A stretch of DNA of 64,000 nucleotides from Arbacia lixula (GCA_963669155.1 OZ022588.1:19109938-19173937); one strand, 5' to 3'; counted from the stretch's first letter, positions 39,820 through 54,000 are shown. Numbers and translations: made by a program. The notes: generated from the sequence alone by a model not told the origin.

Positions 39820-40040
39820 GTTCTTCTTTCTCAGTATGCTTCAAAAAGAAGTGATCTTTGATGTTTTCTACTTCTTATTATGAGCCATCCTAGAATCCGA
39901 AAATCAATTCACGCTGTGAATTATGTAAGGGACACACTCACAATATTTTCGCCTTAAAAAGTTAAGGTAGGCAAGGCCTCCTGCTTAGCGGACTCACCAC
40001 TTGTTTTTGTTTCCTAAACACAACAAAAAAGTAAGCCCCC

Positions 40041-40702
40041 TCACCAAAATAGCATAACCTTTTATCGAAGCGGTTTTGGGCAAAATAAATTGCAGGATTG
40101 TTCCTTAACTTATTAACTAGCCTCTGTGTGAAAATGACATTAATCCAATTAGTCATGCATGAGTGGGCAAATTTTAAAGGCAAAAATGTAACTTTTCAAA
40201 AGTCACAAGGGTAATTGTTTATGCCGTTTTAACAGTACATTTTGGCATTTCTTATGCACTTTTTAAAGTGTTTTCACTCAACCATTAAACGGAAATGCCT
40301 TTGTTACATCTTTGTTCAAATATCCAGTTGTATTTTTTCACAAAAATAAAGGGTTCAAGAGGAACATGTATTTTTTAAACGGTGCTCATTTAACAAGAAC
40401 AATGGGTTAAATGTCGGGATAGGTGTAGGTGCATCGAGAGATGGATGATAAACAATGAAAGGACATAAGTTATGTACCAGAAATGGAATTCATCAAAAAT
40501 TAATATGACAGAAACCCCAAATTACCCTTGTGACTTTTGAAAAGTTACTTTTTTGCATCTTAAATTTGCCCACTCACGCATGACTTATTGGATTAATGTT
40601 ATTTTCACACAGAAGTTAGTCAATAACGTGAGAAACAATCCTGCCAAATTATTTTCCCCACTGAACTTCTTTGATAAAAAGTTATGCCATTTTGCTTAGT
40701 GA
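40041..40702. mobile_element. MITE with ~175-bp terminal inverted repeats
   Basis: Arms 40041-40215 and 40520-40702 are inverse complements with scattered differences; for example aaaagtcacaagggtaatt against aattacccttgtgactttt, and gcatgagtgggcaaatttaa-type words in both. The 300-bp middle has no coding content. Outer ends tcacc / gtga; TSD not certain. Confidence 0.85.
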
Positions 40703-40799
40703 AGACAAACCACAAGATAAACACAAAATACTTGTAAGATTTTCTCTTTTTACCGTCTGAATCGGCTTTCACCATGTGAATGCGGCTCAAACCAATAAA

Positions 40800-40900
40800 C
40801 AAAATTACAATAATGATGAGGATTATTATCATCATCATGATTATCATCATTAATATTATAATTGTTATCATTATTATTTTTACTATTATTGTCATCATTT
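40800..40900. repeat. Interrupted (ATT/ATC)n microsatellite
   Basis: Runs of attattatcatcatcatgat-like trinucleotides; the short open frames rich in Ile/Met/Asn here are artefacts. Confidence 0.8.
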
Positions 40901-41059
40901 TGACTTAATAAGTAAGCAAACATCATTCCCCCAAACATGGGGGGATGATTGTACATGCCATCCCCCCCACCTTGTGAGGTGGGGGGGATGCATCCCCCTC
41001 ATCCCCCCCGTTGTCTACGCCCCTGACTGATTCACAGAAGCCTGAGCTCGATGTATATG

Positions 41060-41097
41060 GGCAGGTAGAGAATTCCAGAGAGAATTCTCTACCTGCC
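41060..41097. repeat. 15-bp-stem perfect hairpin
   Basis: ggcaggtagagaatt and aattctctacctgcc flank an 8-base loop. On its own it looks like the fold-back of a short inverted repeat; function unknown. Confidence 0.85.
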
Positions 41098-41250
41098 ACT
41101 ATCTATGCATACTGTAAGTTTGATGCCAAGAATATGTAACATTCCTTACCTCAAAGATATTTTTGTTTTTAAATACCACTACATATACTTTTCTTCAACT
41201 GATACTTCGATTATTGTTTATCATTATAGGCTTGATTTTTTTGTGCGTTC

Positions 41251-41273
41251 TTTTTTTTTTTTTTTTTTTTTTT
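41251..41273. repeat. Poly-T (23)
   Basis: Uninterrupted T run. Confidence 0.9.
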
Positions 41274-41894
41274 ATAACGGTCTACTTGTATAGGGGTAAG
41301 CAGACATGACAGAAGCCGCTCAGCCATTTCTTGGTGCCTATCATTTCTTTCTTGAAATGTGTGCTAAATTGTATATACATGTATAGTCCATTGAAATAAA
41401 GGACATTATCATACTTCACAGTACACAAACATGTGAAGATTACAGATAAACATTGATAGGGAGATGGTGAGTTTGACTACTTTTCTACAGGTCTCTTCAA
41501 CAGCACCATAGATTTTGCAAAAACTTTTGATAAATTTCAGCGCTGAATTCATGCAAATCAATCAAGCATGAAACAAAATGTTGACATACCGAGTCGACCG
41601 TCGCCAACGTTCACATCACATAGTGTGTTATGGTGTGATCGGACCCGGAGCGCGCACCGCATATCTCAACACGGGAATACGCTCACGATCTTCTCGAGCA
41701 GCTTTCGAATCATTTTTTTAATTTCAGTATCTAGCCACAACAAGCAACAGCTAGCTGAGTCTGATTTTGCACGGCATCATACATGTTTGTACTTGGCGAT
41801 TGATTGATTCCATCCCACTTCCTGAAGCGTATCTCGTGTGGATCAAACTTAGTTGAGTTGAAGAATAGGCACAGAATTACAAACTGACATCGTT

Positions 41895-41958
41895 ATGGGG
41901 AAGGGTACGAGTAAACTGAGCGCTGGAGAAATAAAGGAGCTTCAACAGTGCACTTACT
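41895..41958 (+). CDS. NCS-like coding exon 1 (myristoylation signal)
   Basis: 64 nt. ATG with G at -3 and G at +4; 21 codons plus one base; donor CT|GTAAGTTC. Sequence just upstream (41580-41890) is moderately CpG-rich and would hold the 5' UTR and promoter. Confidence 0.8.
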
Positions 41959-44900
41959 GTAAGTTCGTTAACATTGTATATTTTGTAACGTTAAAGACAG
42001 GGTAAGCTAGTTGCAAAAGTCATGTCTCATGAACTGATGAAACTCTGCAGGAATCAGCAGTATAATGTAAGTTCTGTAACAATAAAATCTACGTCTACAG
42101 TCGTAGCTTCACAAACAGTCTTTTCAGGAAAGGTGAAAATTCATCCTTGTTTATGTTTGAAGCGTAAAGCCACCACAGCTACATTCATCGTATGCTCCTG
42201 TCACAGTGTCAGTGTGCGATGTGTCAGGCAGCGGGCATAGCTCGCATTGAGCGCATGCATTGTGATGTGTGGTCTCTAGTCTCCGAGTTGCAAGAACTGT
42301 AACTGTAACTGTGTTACTGTTGCACATGTAAGTTTTTAATTATTGTCATGTATTGTAGTGTACAATGTACCATCATGCATCATGGCATCAATAGTAAGAA
42401 TCCATGTCAACTCGCATCATGACCTAAGTTGGTCAAGTCGCGCCCCACTTTTTGGTCAACTCACCCAACATTTTGGACACGTTGCCCCACCCACCATGCC
42501 CAAAGTTGGTCACGTCGCCCAACTTTTTGGTCAACTCACCCAACTGTTTGGACATGTCACCCCACTTTTGGGTTGAGTCGCCTAGCCCTTTCTTCACATG
42601 ACTTCTCTTTGTTCACCTTTATAACTGTTATAATTGTTGTCATAAATTGCTTTAAAGATTTATATTTGCAAAGAATTCTAAAAAATGAGAGAAAAAGTCT
42701 CAACTCAGATTGTATATTTCCCAAATGCCCCCTTGATTCTGTTGCATTTTTACGAGTCATCTCCATGACTCCACAATGTCTCCTGAAGACTAGCCAGGTC
42801 TCATTTTGGTTACACCACACTCGTTTTTTTCTTAACATCAATTCCTTGGTATTTTAGGATTGCTTTTAGTTCTCCATTTCTTCCATGAATGATTTGGGAA
42901 ATTTAACTTTATTCCCAAAGGAATCTATACAAATTAATAGGTGTGAACTGTTTTGATATCTCCCCCCAAATCCTGACAATGAAGGACTGTGTTCTTTTGT
43001 GTCCACATCTCATTGAAAATTCAAGTCATGTTATCTTCCACATTTTGATGATATTTCTTGTAGCAATGATTACTTAAAAATCAACCACGGTGGATATTAT
43101 ACTTTATCGGACAGGCATACTATTGAGTGTGCACCATTGAAACCAGTGTTGTACTAGCTGGGAGTTACGTGCGTTATCAAAAAGGTTTAACTTAAATGTG
43201 ATTTGGGGGCTACAAAATTGCTCTACAATCACATTAATCTCACTAAACCCTACCCTACTCTAACCCTAACGTATTCTACTCCTGATCCTAAACCTAACCT
43301 ACACTGCAGCCCAAAGGAATTGGCATAGGGAAAGGGAAAGGGAAGAAAGGGAAAGAGCCTCAGTTTTAAACTGTGGTATGTTCTGTCCAGTTCAGCATGA
43401 AACACGATGCTTTAGCCTAAAAAGCGTCGTGTTTCATGCTGAACTGGACAAAATATACCGTGGTTTAAAACTGAGGCTCCTTCCCTTTCTTCCCTTTCCC
43501 TTTCCCTATGCCAATTCCTTTGGGCTGCAGTGTAATTTTGTCAAGTTTAAGGTGTTAATTTATCAAAGAAACCATCAAAATGAATCAACATTGGAAAGTT
43601 GCTGTCCGATTAAGTATAAAATGCGATCAGATGCAGACATTCCAAACATGGTTGAAAGATTTGTTGTTGTGAATTGTGAAGTTAGTATCAGGATAAAAAC
43701 TTGGTACATGTATGCTTCTGTCTTGTTGGCAGTTTTCTGTTCCTCAAAGCATACCAGGTACATGTAAATTGAACATAAGGTATATTGTGAACAAATCTGT
43801 TGGTGGCATGAGGCTGTCTCCATGTTAGCAATTTACCTAGTTGAGGACAGAACTTATGATTTAGAAGGGGGAAAACAATGATTCATTTGATTTGAAACTT
43901 AATTTGTTATTTATGTACATCTACAGTACACTCCAGCTCAAAGGAATTAGCATAGGGAAAGGGTAGAAAAGGAAGGATCCACAGTTTTAAACCGCTGTAG
44001 TGTACATGTAGATGGTCTTTATTTGTAAGAAGTGAAACCTAAATAGGAATTTGTATGAAGATTCATAGCTCATGATTGTCACAAAACCGGGGCCCAATAT
44101 TTGTTGACATCCCTCAACAGTACCATATATTTCAGCTCGATTTGAGTCATAAATGTTGAGTTATCTCTCAAAAGTGTCAAATATTTTTTGCAACGGTTAA
44201 CATGAAAGGCAACCATGAAGAGAATTTAATCAAGCCAGATGCCCAAAATTAGATTTACAACCAGTAATTCTTTCTAGTACATGTGTTTTGTTCGGGGTAG
44301 AGAATAGGTTTGGATCTTGAAGCCCTGGATGTCATGACGTCACTGTATTCATCGCATGTTTATTGAATGGATATCACGAGTTCATTGGTAGCTACTCTAC
44401 ATGTACAATATGTACATTGTGAATGGCTGGAGAATAGGTAAATTGCCATTTCGTCCAATGCCATTTCGTCTAATAGCCATTTGGTCTACATTCATTTCGT
44501 CTAATGCCATTTTGTCCATTAACATTTCGTCTACCACCCATTTCGTCCAGTCATCATTTCGTCCAACAGCCATTTCGTCTAATCACCAGTTGGTCCATAA
44601 CCATTTCGTCTACAACCATTTCGTCTACCAGCCATTTGGTCTAAATCCATTTCGTCTAATGCCAAATCGTCCATTAATCAGTTCGTCCAACTTCACTTGG
44701 TCCAATAGCCATGTCGGCTAATTTCAGTTGGTCCAATATCCACATCGTCTACTTATCAACTCGTCCAATTCCCATTTCGTCTACTAATCATTTCGTCCAT
44801 CAACCATTAGGTCCAATGATCAGTTCGTCTAATAACCATTTCGTCCAATTCCCAAATCGTCCAATAGCCATTCGGTCCATTAGCCAGTTCGTCTACTGAT

Positions 44901-44959
44901 ACAAATAGGAGGGGTGCAAAATTATTGATTATAATGGTTAAAAAAAATTATGATTGGCT

Positions 44960-45030
<71 letters not shown>

Positions 45031-48000
45031 TAAAAACGAAAAACTGGACAGTTTAAGCACATTTTCAATAAAGAACAAGGTATGTATTGTGTACTCTGAT
45101 ACAAAACACGTGCACATCACGCTTTCGAGTCCAGATCGAGAGCATTCTCTATTCATCAAATTCTCTACATCAGCATAATATCTGTCCTAGGGTAGTATAC
45201 ATAGGAATGGCAGTGCATGTTGGTGATCAAGCAGGTGGTCATCGTTTATATGAAGTCTGGGGGATGGAGACATGAATTAGAGTATACTGGGAATGGAGGT
45301 CAATAATGGGGGGTAATGGTCGTGGGGGTTCGTGGAGATACGAGCGAGCGGATGAAAGTGATAGAGTGATGGAATGGGAGGATAGTTGGTGAAGAATGTA
45401 ATGTGGGTATTAACACAATATGGCAGGACGGTATCTACTGAAAGAACTTATGCGAACGAGAAGCGCAAACTTAAAATGACGAATTTCCGACACTACAAAC
45501 TATAAGCATATTGTCAATGAAGAACAAGGTATGCACGTATCTCAATAAATAATATCTGCGAGCGCGGAGCATGAGCTGAACTGATTTAATTTACTGTAAT
45601 GGAACCTGCTATTTACCAATTCTCTTCCTCTTATTTTCATCACTGTTCTTCCTTCTTGTTCCCCCTTCCTCTTATTTTAATTCATTTCCTTCTTAATTTC
45701 GTCACCTCTATCCCCTCTCCCCTTTTTTTGGGTGGGGGGGGGGGGGGCCTCAAACAAAATGTTGAATCTAAGAGCCTAAAAGCCCTTGCCTCTCTGTATT
45801 TTTCACTCTCTCTCTCCCTTCTTTTTCTCTCCCCTGTAACTCTCCCTTCCTCCTTTCTCCTCTTCCTTTATTCCTCCCATTTCCTTTATGTTTCACTCGT
45901 TTTATCTTTCCTCCCTTCCTCCCTTTTCCTTCTCTTTTTCTCTTTCCTTTCCTCACACTTTCCTTACCCCTCTCTTTTTTTCTTCTTTTTTTCCACTCGT
46001 TCCCCCTTCTTTTCCCCTTCCTTTTCTTTTTCCTCTTCTCTTCCTTTATTTTCCTTCTCCTTTTATTTCCTCCCTCCTTTGACCTTCTTTATTTCCCTTC
46101 CAGAACAAATATTACTGAAAAATAGGTAGGCCTATGGGTCTGGCTCGTGACAATATTAGCCCCCCCCCCCCCCCCTCCTCCCCGTTAAGTGCAAGCTTAA
46201 AGTAAAAAAAAAAAATCGTCTATCGTAGAAGTGATTCGTATAGTAATCAATAGATGACGAACATTAACAGAATTTAAAGATGAAGCACCAACACTGAGAC
46301 CACAAGAGTCGAGTCGGCATGCACTGCATGTGTACCAGAGAGGGTTTAGACCAATATGCTTATTACACGAAATGAATATTAGACGAAATGGTGATTAGAC
46401 GAAATGGCAATTGGACCAATTGGTGATTAGACCAAATGGCAATTAGACCAAATGATTGTTAGCCGAAATGGGTTTAGACCAAGTGATAATGGACGAAATG
46501 CAGATAGACCAAATGGAACATGGACGAAATGAAAGTAGACCAAGTGGCTATTAGACCATTTGCCTTTAGACCAGTTGGCTATTGGACCAAATGGAGATAG
46601 ACGAAATGATAGTGGACGAAGTGGCTATTGGACCAATTGGCACAAAAATACCATTAGACCAAATGGCTATTAGACCAAATGATAATAGACGAAATGGCTA
46701 TTAGACCAAATGGCTATTAGACGAAATGGTTATTGGACGAAATGGTAATTGGACAATGTGGGTAGTGGACCAACTGATGGTAGACGAAATGACATTAGAC
46801 CAAATGGCTATTAGACGAAATGGCATTGGACGAAATGGCAATAAACCGGAGAATACAATGTACAGTACATAGTTTATGACACAATGTGTACAATGATCTG
46901 GAATATAATTTTGGAATAATGCAGGCTGTACTAGGTTTAGTAAGATATTGAGTGTTGTATTAGTTAGTCATGGATAGCTGCATCATCTGATGATAGGCTG
47001 ATATGGGAATAATAGACAGCTTTTTAAAAAAAAAACATCTATAGCAAAAAGATCATAAAATATATCATATTGATATTTCATGCAAACATGTGCTTATAGA
47101 CAGGGTGTCCCTGTCTATAATGAAATCTATACTTTATTAGCTTTATTAGAACCACCCTGTTAAACATGTGCTCCTCTCTGCTCAATGTACTGTACATTAA
47201 ATTTTTTCAAACATTGTTCTTGCTCTGTCTGAAAGAGGCATAGCTCGCCATTTTCTGTTAGTGGGAAGACCATCCAACCATCAAGTATTCATAGTGTACT
47301 CGTCTCTGCTCAATTCATACATTGTTCTTGCTTTGTCTGAAAGAGGCATGGATCACTCTGTGGTAGTGGGAAGACCATACAACCACCATGTATTCATAGC
47401 ACACTCCTCTCTGCTCAATGTACATATGTACAGGTCTTTTCATACATTACATTGTGCTTGCTCTGCCTGAAAGAGGCACAGATCACTTTGAAGAGGTGGG
47501 AAATCCACCCTACCACCATACATTCATGCCGCACTTTACTCTGCTTAACAGTCTATCAATATATTGTTGTGCTTGGCTGAAAGGGGTATGAATTGGGAGC
47601 AAAAAGACTAATTGACCATGGTGTTTTCATAGCTTACATTTCTCTCCTCAGTGTACAGGTACATGTTTGTAGGTATTTTAGTACATTGTCTTCAGGTTGT
47701 CTGAAAGTGGCATGAATCACCTTGGGGGAGCAGGAAGCTCAGCCAACCTCCATGTATTCATAGCACACTCCTCTCCACTCCGTAGGGAGCAAGAACAAAT
47801 TCCTACTTCCTTGATAAGTCTGTATTGCAGAGCTTACCTTGCTTGGCCTGGTTATCTATCGAAAGTTGTTAGGGCTGACAGCTCTTTTGATCGTCATTCA
47901 CTCTCAGGCTCAGATCTTGCTGTTGAGCTTTGCCATTGAACACAAAAAAACCTGTCTATGCGTATATTGTGGAGAAGTTGGTTAGTTTTGTTATGCAGGA

Positions 48001-50992
48001 TGCTGGAGCGGATCCCAATATGCTGCCTTTTCTAAGCTGTACAACTCAATTAGTATGTAATCATGTTCAGGACATAGATTGATATTGTACTTGGTTCAGT
48101 GGTAATTCAATCAAGGATGTGCAAATTACATAATGCAGATTTATTGTACTCTTCCTCTAGTCACAAAAGAATTCTCTTTGATCCCATGTGTGATGCCGCC
48201 AAATCTCTTGATAATTTTTGCCTGGATTTGACATATAAAAAAATTAGATGTGCAGAAGAATTTTGGGAAATATTTTCACCCCATACGCTTGCGCAGTAAT
48301 AGCATGTTATCCCTACAGTGTATGTACAGTATAATACAAATAATGCACAGTTGTGAGTGCGTTGGGGCTGTGCAGCGCACGGTAGAAGGGTGTTTACCGT
48401 GCGCTGCACCGCCTCAACGTCACGAACGTTAAAAATGTGCATTATTTGTTTTACAAGACAGGTCAGAATTTAAAGGTTATTACACTTAATTAGGTCTACC
48501 GCTACCTTGAAGATTTTGGTGCATCTTCCATATTACAAGAGTTTACACTACAAAGAAATCAAATGGCTGCTTCCACGGACGATAATCTAAACACCAACAG
48601 CAACAGAATAAAACACTAGTTTCTATGATGCGACACTCCAACAGAACGGTGTAACACTTAGACCTAGATTTTTCTAGAAGTCCTAAATTTTAATGTGAAC
48701 ACATTTACAGTTTTTGTAGACTCAACATGCCATCATAACTTTTTGAAGTGTTACCATCGATTAATTCCTCAATATCTTGGTCCAAGAGAAGCGGATCGTC
48801 CATGAAGGCAGCCATTTTTTCCTGTGTAAAAAACAAGCTCAATGATCAAGCGCGCAAATTTAGGCATGCTGCTAGCTTGCTATACACCGCGCGCTGGATC
48901 AATCGGCCCAGAGCTCTAGCAGCCTAGCTTTCATAGAGTTTGTACACAAACGGGAAATGCGAAAATTGCACAGTGCATGGCTGGAATAATTAGTGAAATA
49001 ATGACGTGACTCGCACACGGGATTCCTATTAGTCACATCCTCCAACCTGTCATATAAAAAGATTTAATTGTGGAATATTGTTACATTAAAGGTAAAAATA
49101 CTCTAAATGTGATATCAAGTTACAGTACAGATGTGTTGTTTTTATACTGTTCCTAATCATATTCCATAAAAAAGTTGCTGGAAACATTATTTTAAGATAT
49201 TTTCCTTAGAGAAAAGTAACATGAAAAATGTGCCCAGCCACACCCAAACTAGACTATTTTCATCCTCATTAACTACATACATGTGTAACAAGCACTTTGT
49301 GACAAAACCACCAGTTCATCAGCATAAGTTGAATGTGCATTGTCAAGGTGGACTTGACACAATCAATGAATAATTCAGTAATATTGAATGGGCGGCACCA
49401 AACCTTGTTTCAAGGGATGGCTAACCATTTCTTTAAGCATCCTTGCTTTGATAGACCATGTTTGTTATGTATAAACATGCAGATTTTATGCACATCTTCT
49501 AAACAGTAAGTCAGTATTGGTAACCCCAAAGCTTGTCGGAGGTTTGTCTGGAGTAGCAACAACTAATGGATTCAGAGTGCATTCCATGTTTGAATTTGAA
49601 TGACTACATGTGAATGTAATACTGTAACTAGTTACTACGCAGTTAGGGAAAAGTGGTGAGTACTTCATGAAAACGGTCCACCCTAACTTGCTGGTGGAGA
49701 CTACTGTGACTTATCAGTTGTGACGATGCAGAGATATCAAAGAATAATTTTTGCTTTCCAAAAAGGGGATCAACACAACATTTTAGGACAAGATAACAAC
49801 CAAACTGTCCCAAAAGTGGCGAGATGTCAGGTCACCGCAATGTTTCAGAGACACCTTGTCAGTCGTGGCGATATTTCCAAGACCTGCCAGAGACTGGAAA
49901 AAGTCTCCCCTTAAAATTGGATATGTTTGAATGTTGTATCACTCCCCAGAAACCTGGCTAGTCTCCAGGAGACATTGTGGAGGAGTCATGGACATGTCAC
50001 AGAGACTCCACGCTAATAGACCATTCTGAAAATTTTACTTAAGTCTTTCAAACAATACATTACTAATGGTATCTTCAAAGGCTTGTTTGAGGTTTGTCCA
50101 AGTAGCAACACCTGATAGAATCTGAGAGCATTCCATCCATTGAAACTGAATTTATGAAATTCAGGTGAATCTAATAATGCGTCACAAAGCAGATAGAGGG
50201 AAAATTGTGAATACATTACGAAAACAGCATATTAAAGTGATTTTGGTTTCTACTTTAATAATGTTTCCATTAGGATAGAGAGGTAAAGGTCATATCTCAT
50301 AGTTCTATTTCATTGGCACTGAGATGTCACAGAGTCTCCATCTATAACAGGGTGCCAACTAGTCTCCACGCCAGTTCCATATTTTAGGGGGTTAGAGTTC
50401 TAATTTAGGTGCCCATCTGCACTGGGTGCCTGCTAAAGTTCAGTCTTGCTACAGTATAAAGCAAAACATTGTAAAGGATGTTTGTCTCATGCATCTAACT
50501 TGAAAAAAAAAACCTGCCTCCCCCCCAAAAAGGGGAAACAAGTTATCCCCCCTCCCCCAAGTAGACAAAGATTTCATCTTCAAGCTTTATTTCTTTTACT
50601 GTGATCAATATCAATCTTTATTAATAATGACACATGAACAACAATAAGGACTGGCAACAAAAATATGAACAGTGTGATAATTCATGTTGAAAATACTTAA
50701 GAAGAGTGCTTTAGGGGAGAGAAAGAGAGAGAGGGGAACACTAGAAAGAAGAGAGATATATATGTATGTATGCAATAGAGAGGGAGGGATAGAGAGTGAT
50801 AGACAAGAGAGAAAGAGAAAAGGGAGAGAGAAAAGGAGAGGGAGAAAAAAAGGAGGGTTGAGAGAAATGGAGACAGATGGAGGGAGGAAGAGAGAGGGAG
50901 AGAGAAAGAGAGAGAGAGATATATAGAGGGGGGGGGGGGGGGGGGTGTAGATAGAAATGTAGCAATAAAGAGAGGGAGATAGAGATAGAGAG

Positions 50993-51031
<39 letters not shown>

Positions 51032-54000
51032 GGAAGGAAGGAGCAGTTTTGCATCAGCCATGAGACACCACACATCCGCAGTCATGATGAGGCTAACAAG
51101 CTCTCTAGTGATTTAGTCTCGAGTCCCATTAACCTGCTTCAAAGCATGGGAGACCACCATTAAGGGTAATTAATCGTTAACATCATTTAGAGGCTCGATC
51201 CGATTAATCACCTTACTGTTTTGTCCTGAAACTCATGTTACGTACATGATGTAGTCTGCATTGTGTAGACTCACTTGTGTCACTGTCTCAAGACATATGT
51301 CTGGTAATTAATGTAGTATCTCATCTGATATTAACCCTATCTGTGCCAAGCTATACAAATGCCATTCAGTTTGTATACATTTCACTACTTTAAAGGTAGT
51401 GTACCCGTATTATAGAAACAATTAAAATGCTGTCATACCATGAACAAGAACAACAAGTACAACATACACAGTAGATGTTATAGAAAATGCCATACAGTGC
51501 AATAGCGACTTAAAATTCAGAAACAGCATGAAAAAATGGCTTGTAGTTTGCCTTTCATCCTTTTCAAATGCTATCTGATTTTCCATGTAATCTTTAATTT
51601 TAATACACCTTCTCTTAAGCTGACAAGAGATGTCCCTGATGATCAGCATTCATCTGATTGTTTTGTTCAAAGTACTGTAACTCTGTCAATGCAAGTGTCT
51701 GCAGTTACCAAAGTTTTAGACACAAACCACCCCAAAATCAATTTACAACCTTTTGAAAATTTTGAGTTTTGCTACATGTGTAAGGGAGCTTGTTTTTCTA
51801 CATTACTATCGTATTTAAAAGACTTTATATTTTAGGCTTCAAAATAGGATGCACTACCTTTAAAACCTGAAAACCTTTTGTATTCCTGTGTACTTCCCTT
51901 TCCCTTTCCCTATGCAAATTCCTTTGAGCTGTAGTGTACACATATATTTTGATAGTAATTAGCTTCTTCATGTGCCATGTGCGTGCTTTGTCCCCAGTAA
52001 TGTACACATATCTCGTAGAGCAGCATTTACATGCTGTGGGAAGGGTTAATGAGCATTTCACTTATGTAGACTTGTAGGCAATGTACAGTGAACGTACAGT
52101 ATGTAGAATTCTCACTATGATGAAAAGTGCATTACACGTTCATTGATCTTTATCTCATTCTTCAGTTGGATGCTGAAATGTCATAAAAGCTTTTAATTAT
52201 TCATGCTATGAGGATAACACAGTCGTAATTCAATTTATTTTGACCCATGATACATCGATACACAGTATACATTCATGATGGAGAATACCTCACTCTGTAA
52301 TTTGTGAGCTTGCACCTTATCAGCTGAAAGATTTTAGCTTTCTCGCCCGTAAGTCGCCAGAGAGCTGCTTTGGAGCAATCCAGCACTGCCATCTATTTTT
52401 AGAGAGTGCCAAAAAGCGCAATTAAATGTAGACTGGAAGAGGAGACATTGCGAGGTGATGACTTCGTACATGTACCCATTGAAAGTGTTGTAAAGTGCTT
52501 TTAAATTGAGTTACATGTACAAGTTATGTGTGTTGTGTTAATCATGGGGTGAAGATCTGCTCATGAACCTAAAGTGATTAAAATGCACATTATGCATGTA
52601 CGGTAGTGAAAAATAAACCTGGGGGTCACAGCGGTTTAAGCCCCTGCAATACCGTAAAGAGCCTCCATGAAAACAAAATGGTGCTGTATTGTGCTACATG
52701 AACCCATAAAAAGAAAAGAAAGTTAGTGTCATAGTGAAAGACAAGAGGAAAGACTGAAGATAAGTATGAACTGTTAAATGTGATTAAGTCTGGTCATTCT
52801 TGCATGCCTAAAGAGCAATGAGACCTTGGTAACAAATTGATTGGATAAAAAATGTGGACATCACAGAAGCTGATCAGTTAAAGACATACATGTAGAAAAA
52901 TCTGATAATTAGCCCCCCCCCCCTCCTCTCCCAAAGCCATTCTGGGCAATGCTATTTGTTTCATTGAGCCATGTACACTATACATGTATGTGGTTGTCCG
53001 GTGCAGTGCAGGAGATGTCCGTTTATATTCTGCTCAGTGCAATATAAAACAAGTACCATATTCTGTCACATACACTAAAAAAGTAATTTAAAGTGTGTTA
53101 TCATACTACTTATTGGAAATGCAAGATTTTTTTGTCTAGTTTTAAGATTTTAAAACCCTCCCAACTTTTTCAGAAGTTCTTCCCATTGGTTTTCATTGCC
53201 CTTTAAAGAAGAAGTGAGCCTGAAATATTTGTGAATCATCTAAATAAATGTGTAGTACAATGTGTCTGGCTTGTGCTTCAAATCGTAGAATTAAAGAGAC
53301 TTTTAAGTGCAGGTTCTTTACCAGATCAAGTGCTGTTGATGGATGACCTGGCTAATGTACCATTGTGCTTGGGATTGGAAGTAAAACAGTGGTTTGCTAA
53401 AACAAAACAAGGGAGAGGAAAAAAAGATGAAGAAACTGAAAGGTCAGGAGATGGAAAGCACGAAGGTAGGTAAGGGAGAGGACTTAGGGGAGCAGAGCTC
53501 ACTGGGAGTGTGAGAAGGGAAACATTGCGATTTGAAAAGGTCAGGCAAATAGAGGAAAATAAAGCGCATGCATGGGAAATCTACATTTATGTATTGAGAT
53601 TGTGTTGTGGGGTGTACAAACTTCATTTTGAGACTGACAATAGTGTTGGTCTAAAAAAGAAATAGTATTTTCTTGCTATGAAAAGATTAAACATTATTTC
53701 TTTATCTTTATTATCTTTGTTTAATTCAAGCCCACATACTGCACCTTCAATCTCTTCTGAAGGGAGAACAAATTCCTACATGTAAACACAAGATAAAAGA
53801 CCAGCTTAATACATACACGTTTAACTCTCTCAGTCTTACAGGCAATAAACTGTTATAATTGACATTGTTTGGTCTTGATATGGTTAAGATTGTGTGCACA
53901 CACTTCTCTCCCAGCCTGTGGCAGTAACATATTTTATCGATGTGCCTTCCACAAATCATGTTCTTTTGATCAGGAAGACAAGCATGGTGTGTGATGTGTT

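Larger units (their letters stand above)
44437..46847. mobile_element. TU-like fold-back DNA transposon with 15-bp-unit arms
   Basis: 2,411 bp flanked by exact 8-bp duplications GGAGAATA (44429-44436, 46848-46855). Arms at about 44437-44905 and 46345-46847 are inverted and built of roughly 30 tandem 15-bp units of the form catttcgtctaatag. The outermost ~45 bases of each arm are almost identical (ggt..attgccatttcgtcc...). The core holds (CT)n(AC)n, a polypyrimidine tract, a poly-G/poly-C and no transposase. This architecture (15-bp-repeat outer arm, 8-bp TSD, modular core) is that of sea urchin TU elements, as I recall them. Confidence 0.85.

Noticed and set aside
45599-46129. 176-codon Ser/Phe/Leu open frame resembling membrane segments
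   Set aside because: Lies in a C/T-only tract in the TU-like core; no homology and no codon constraint visible.
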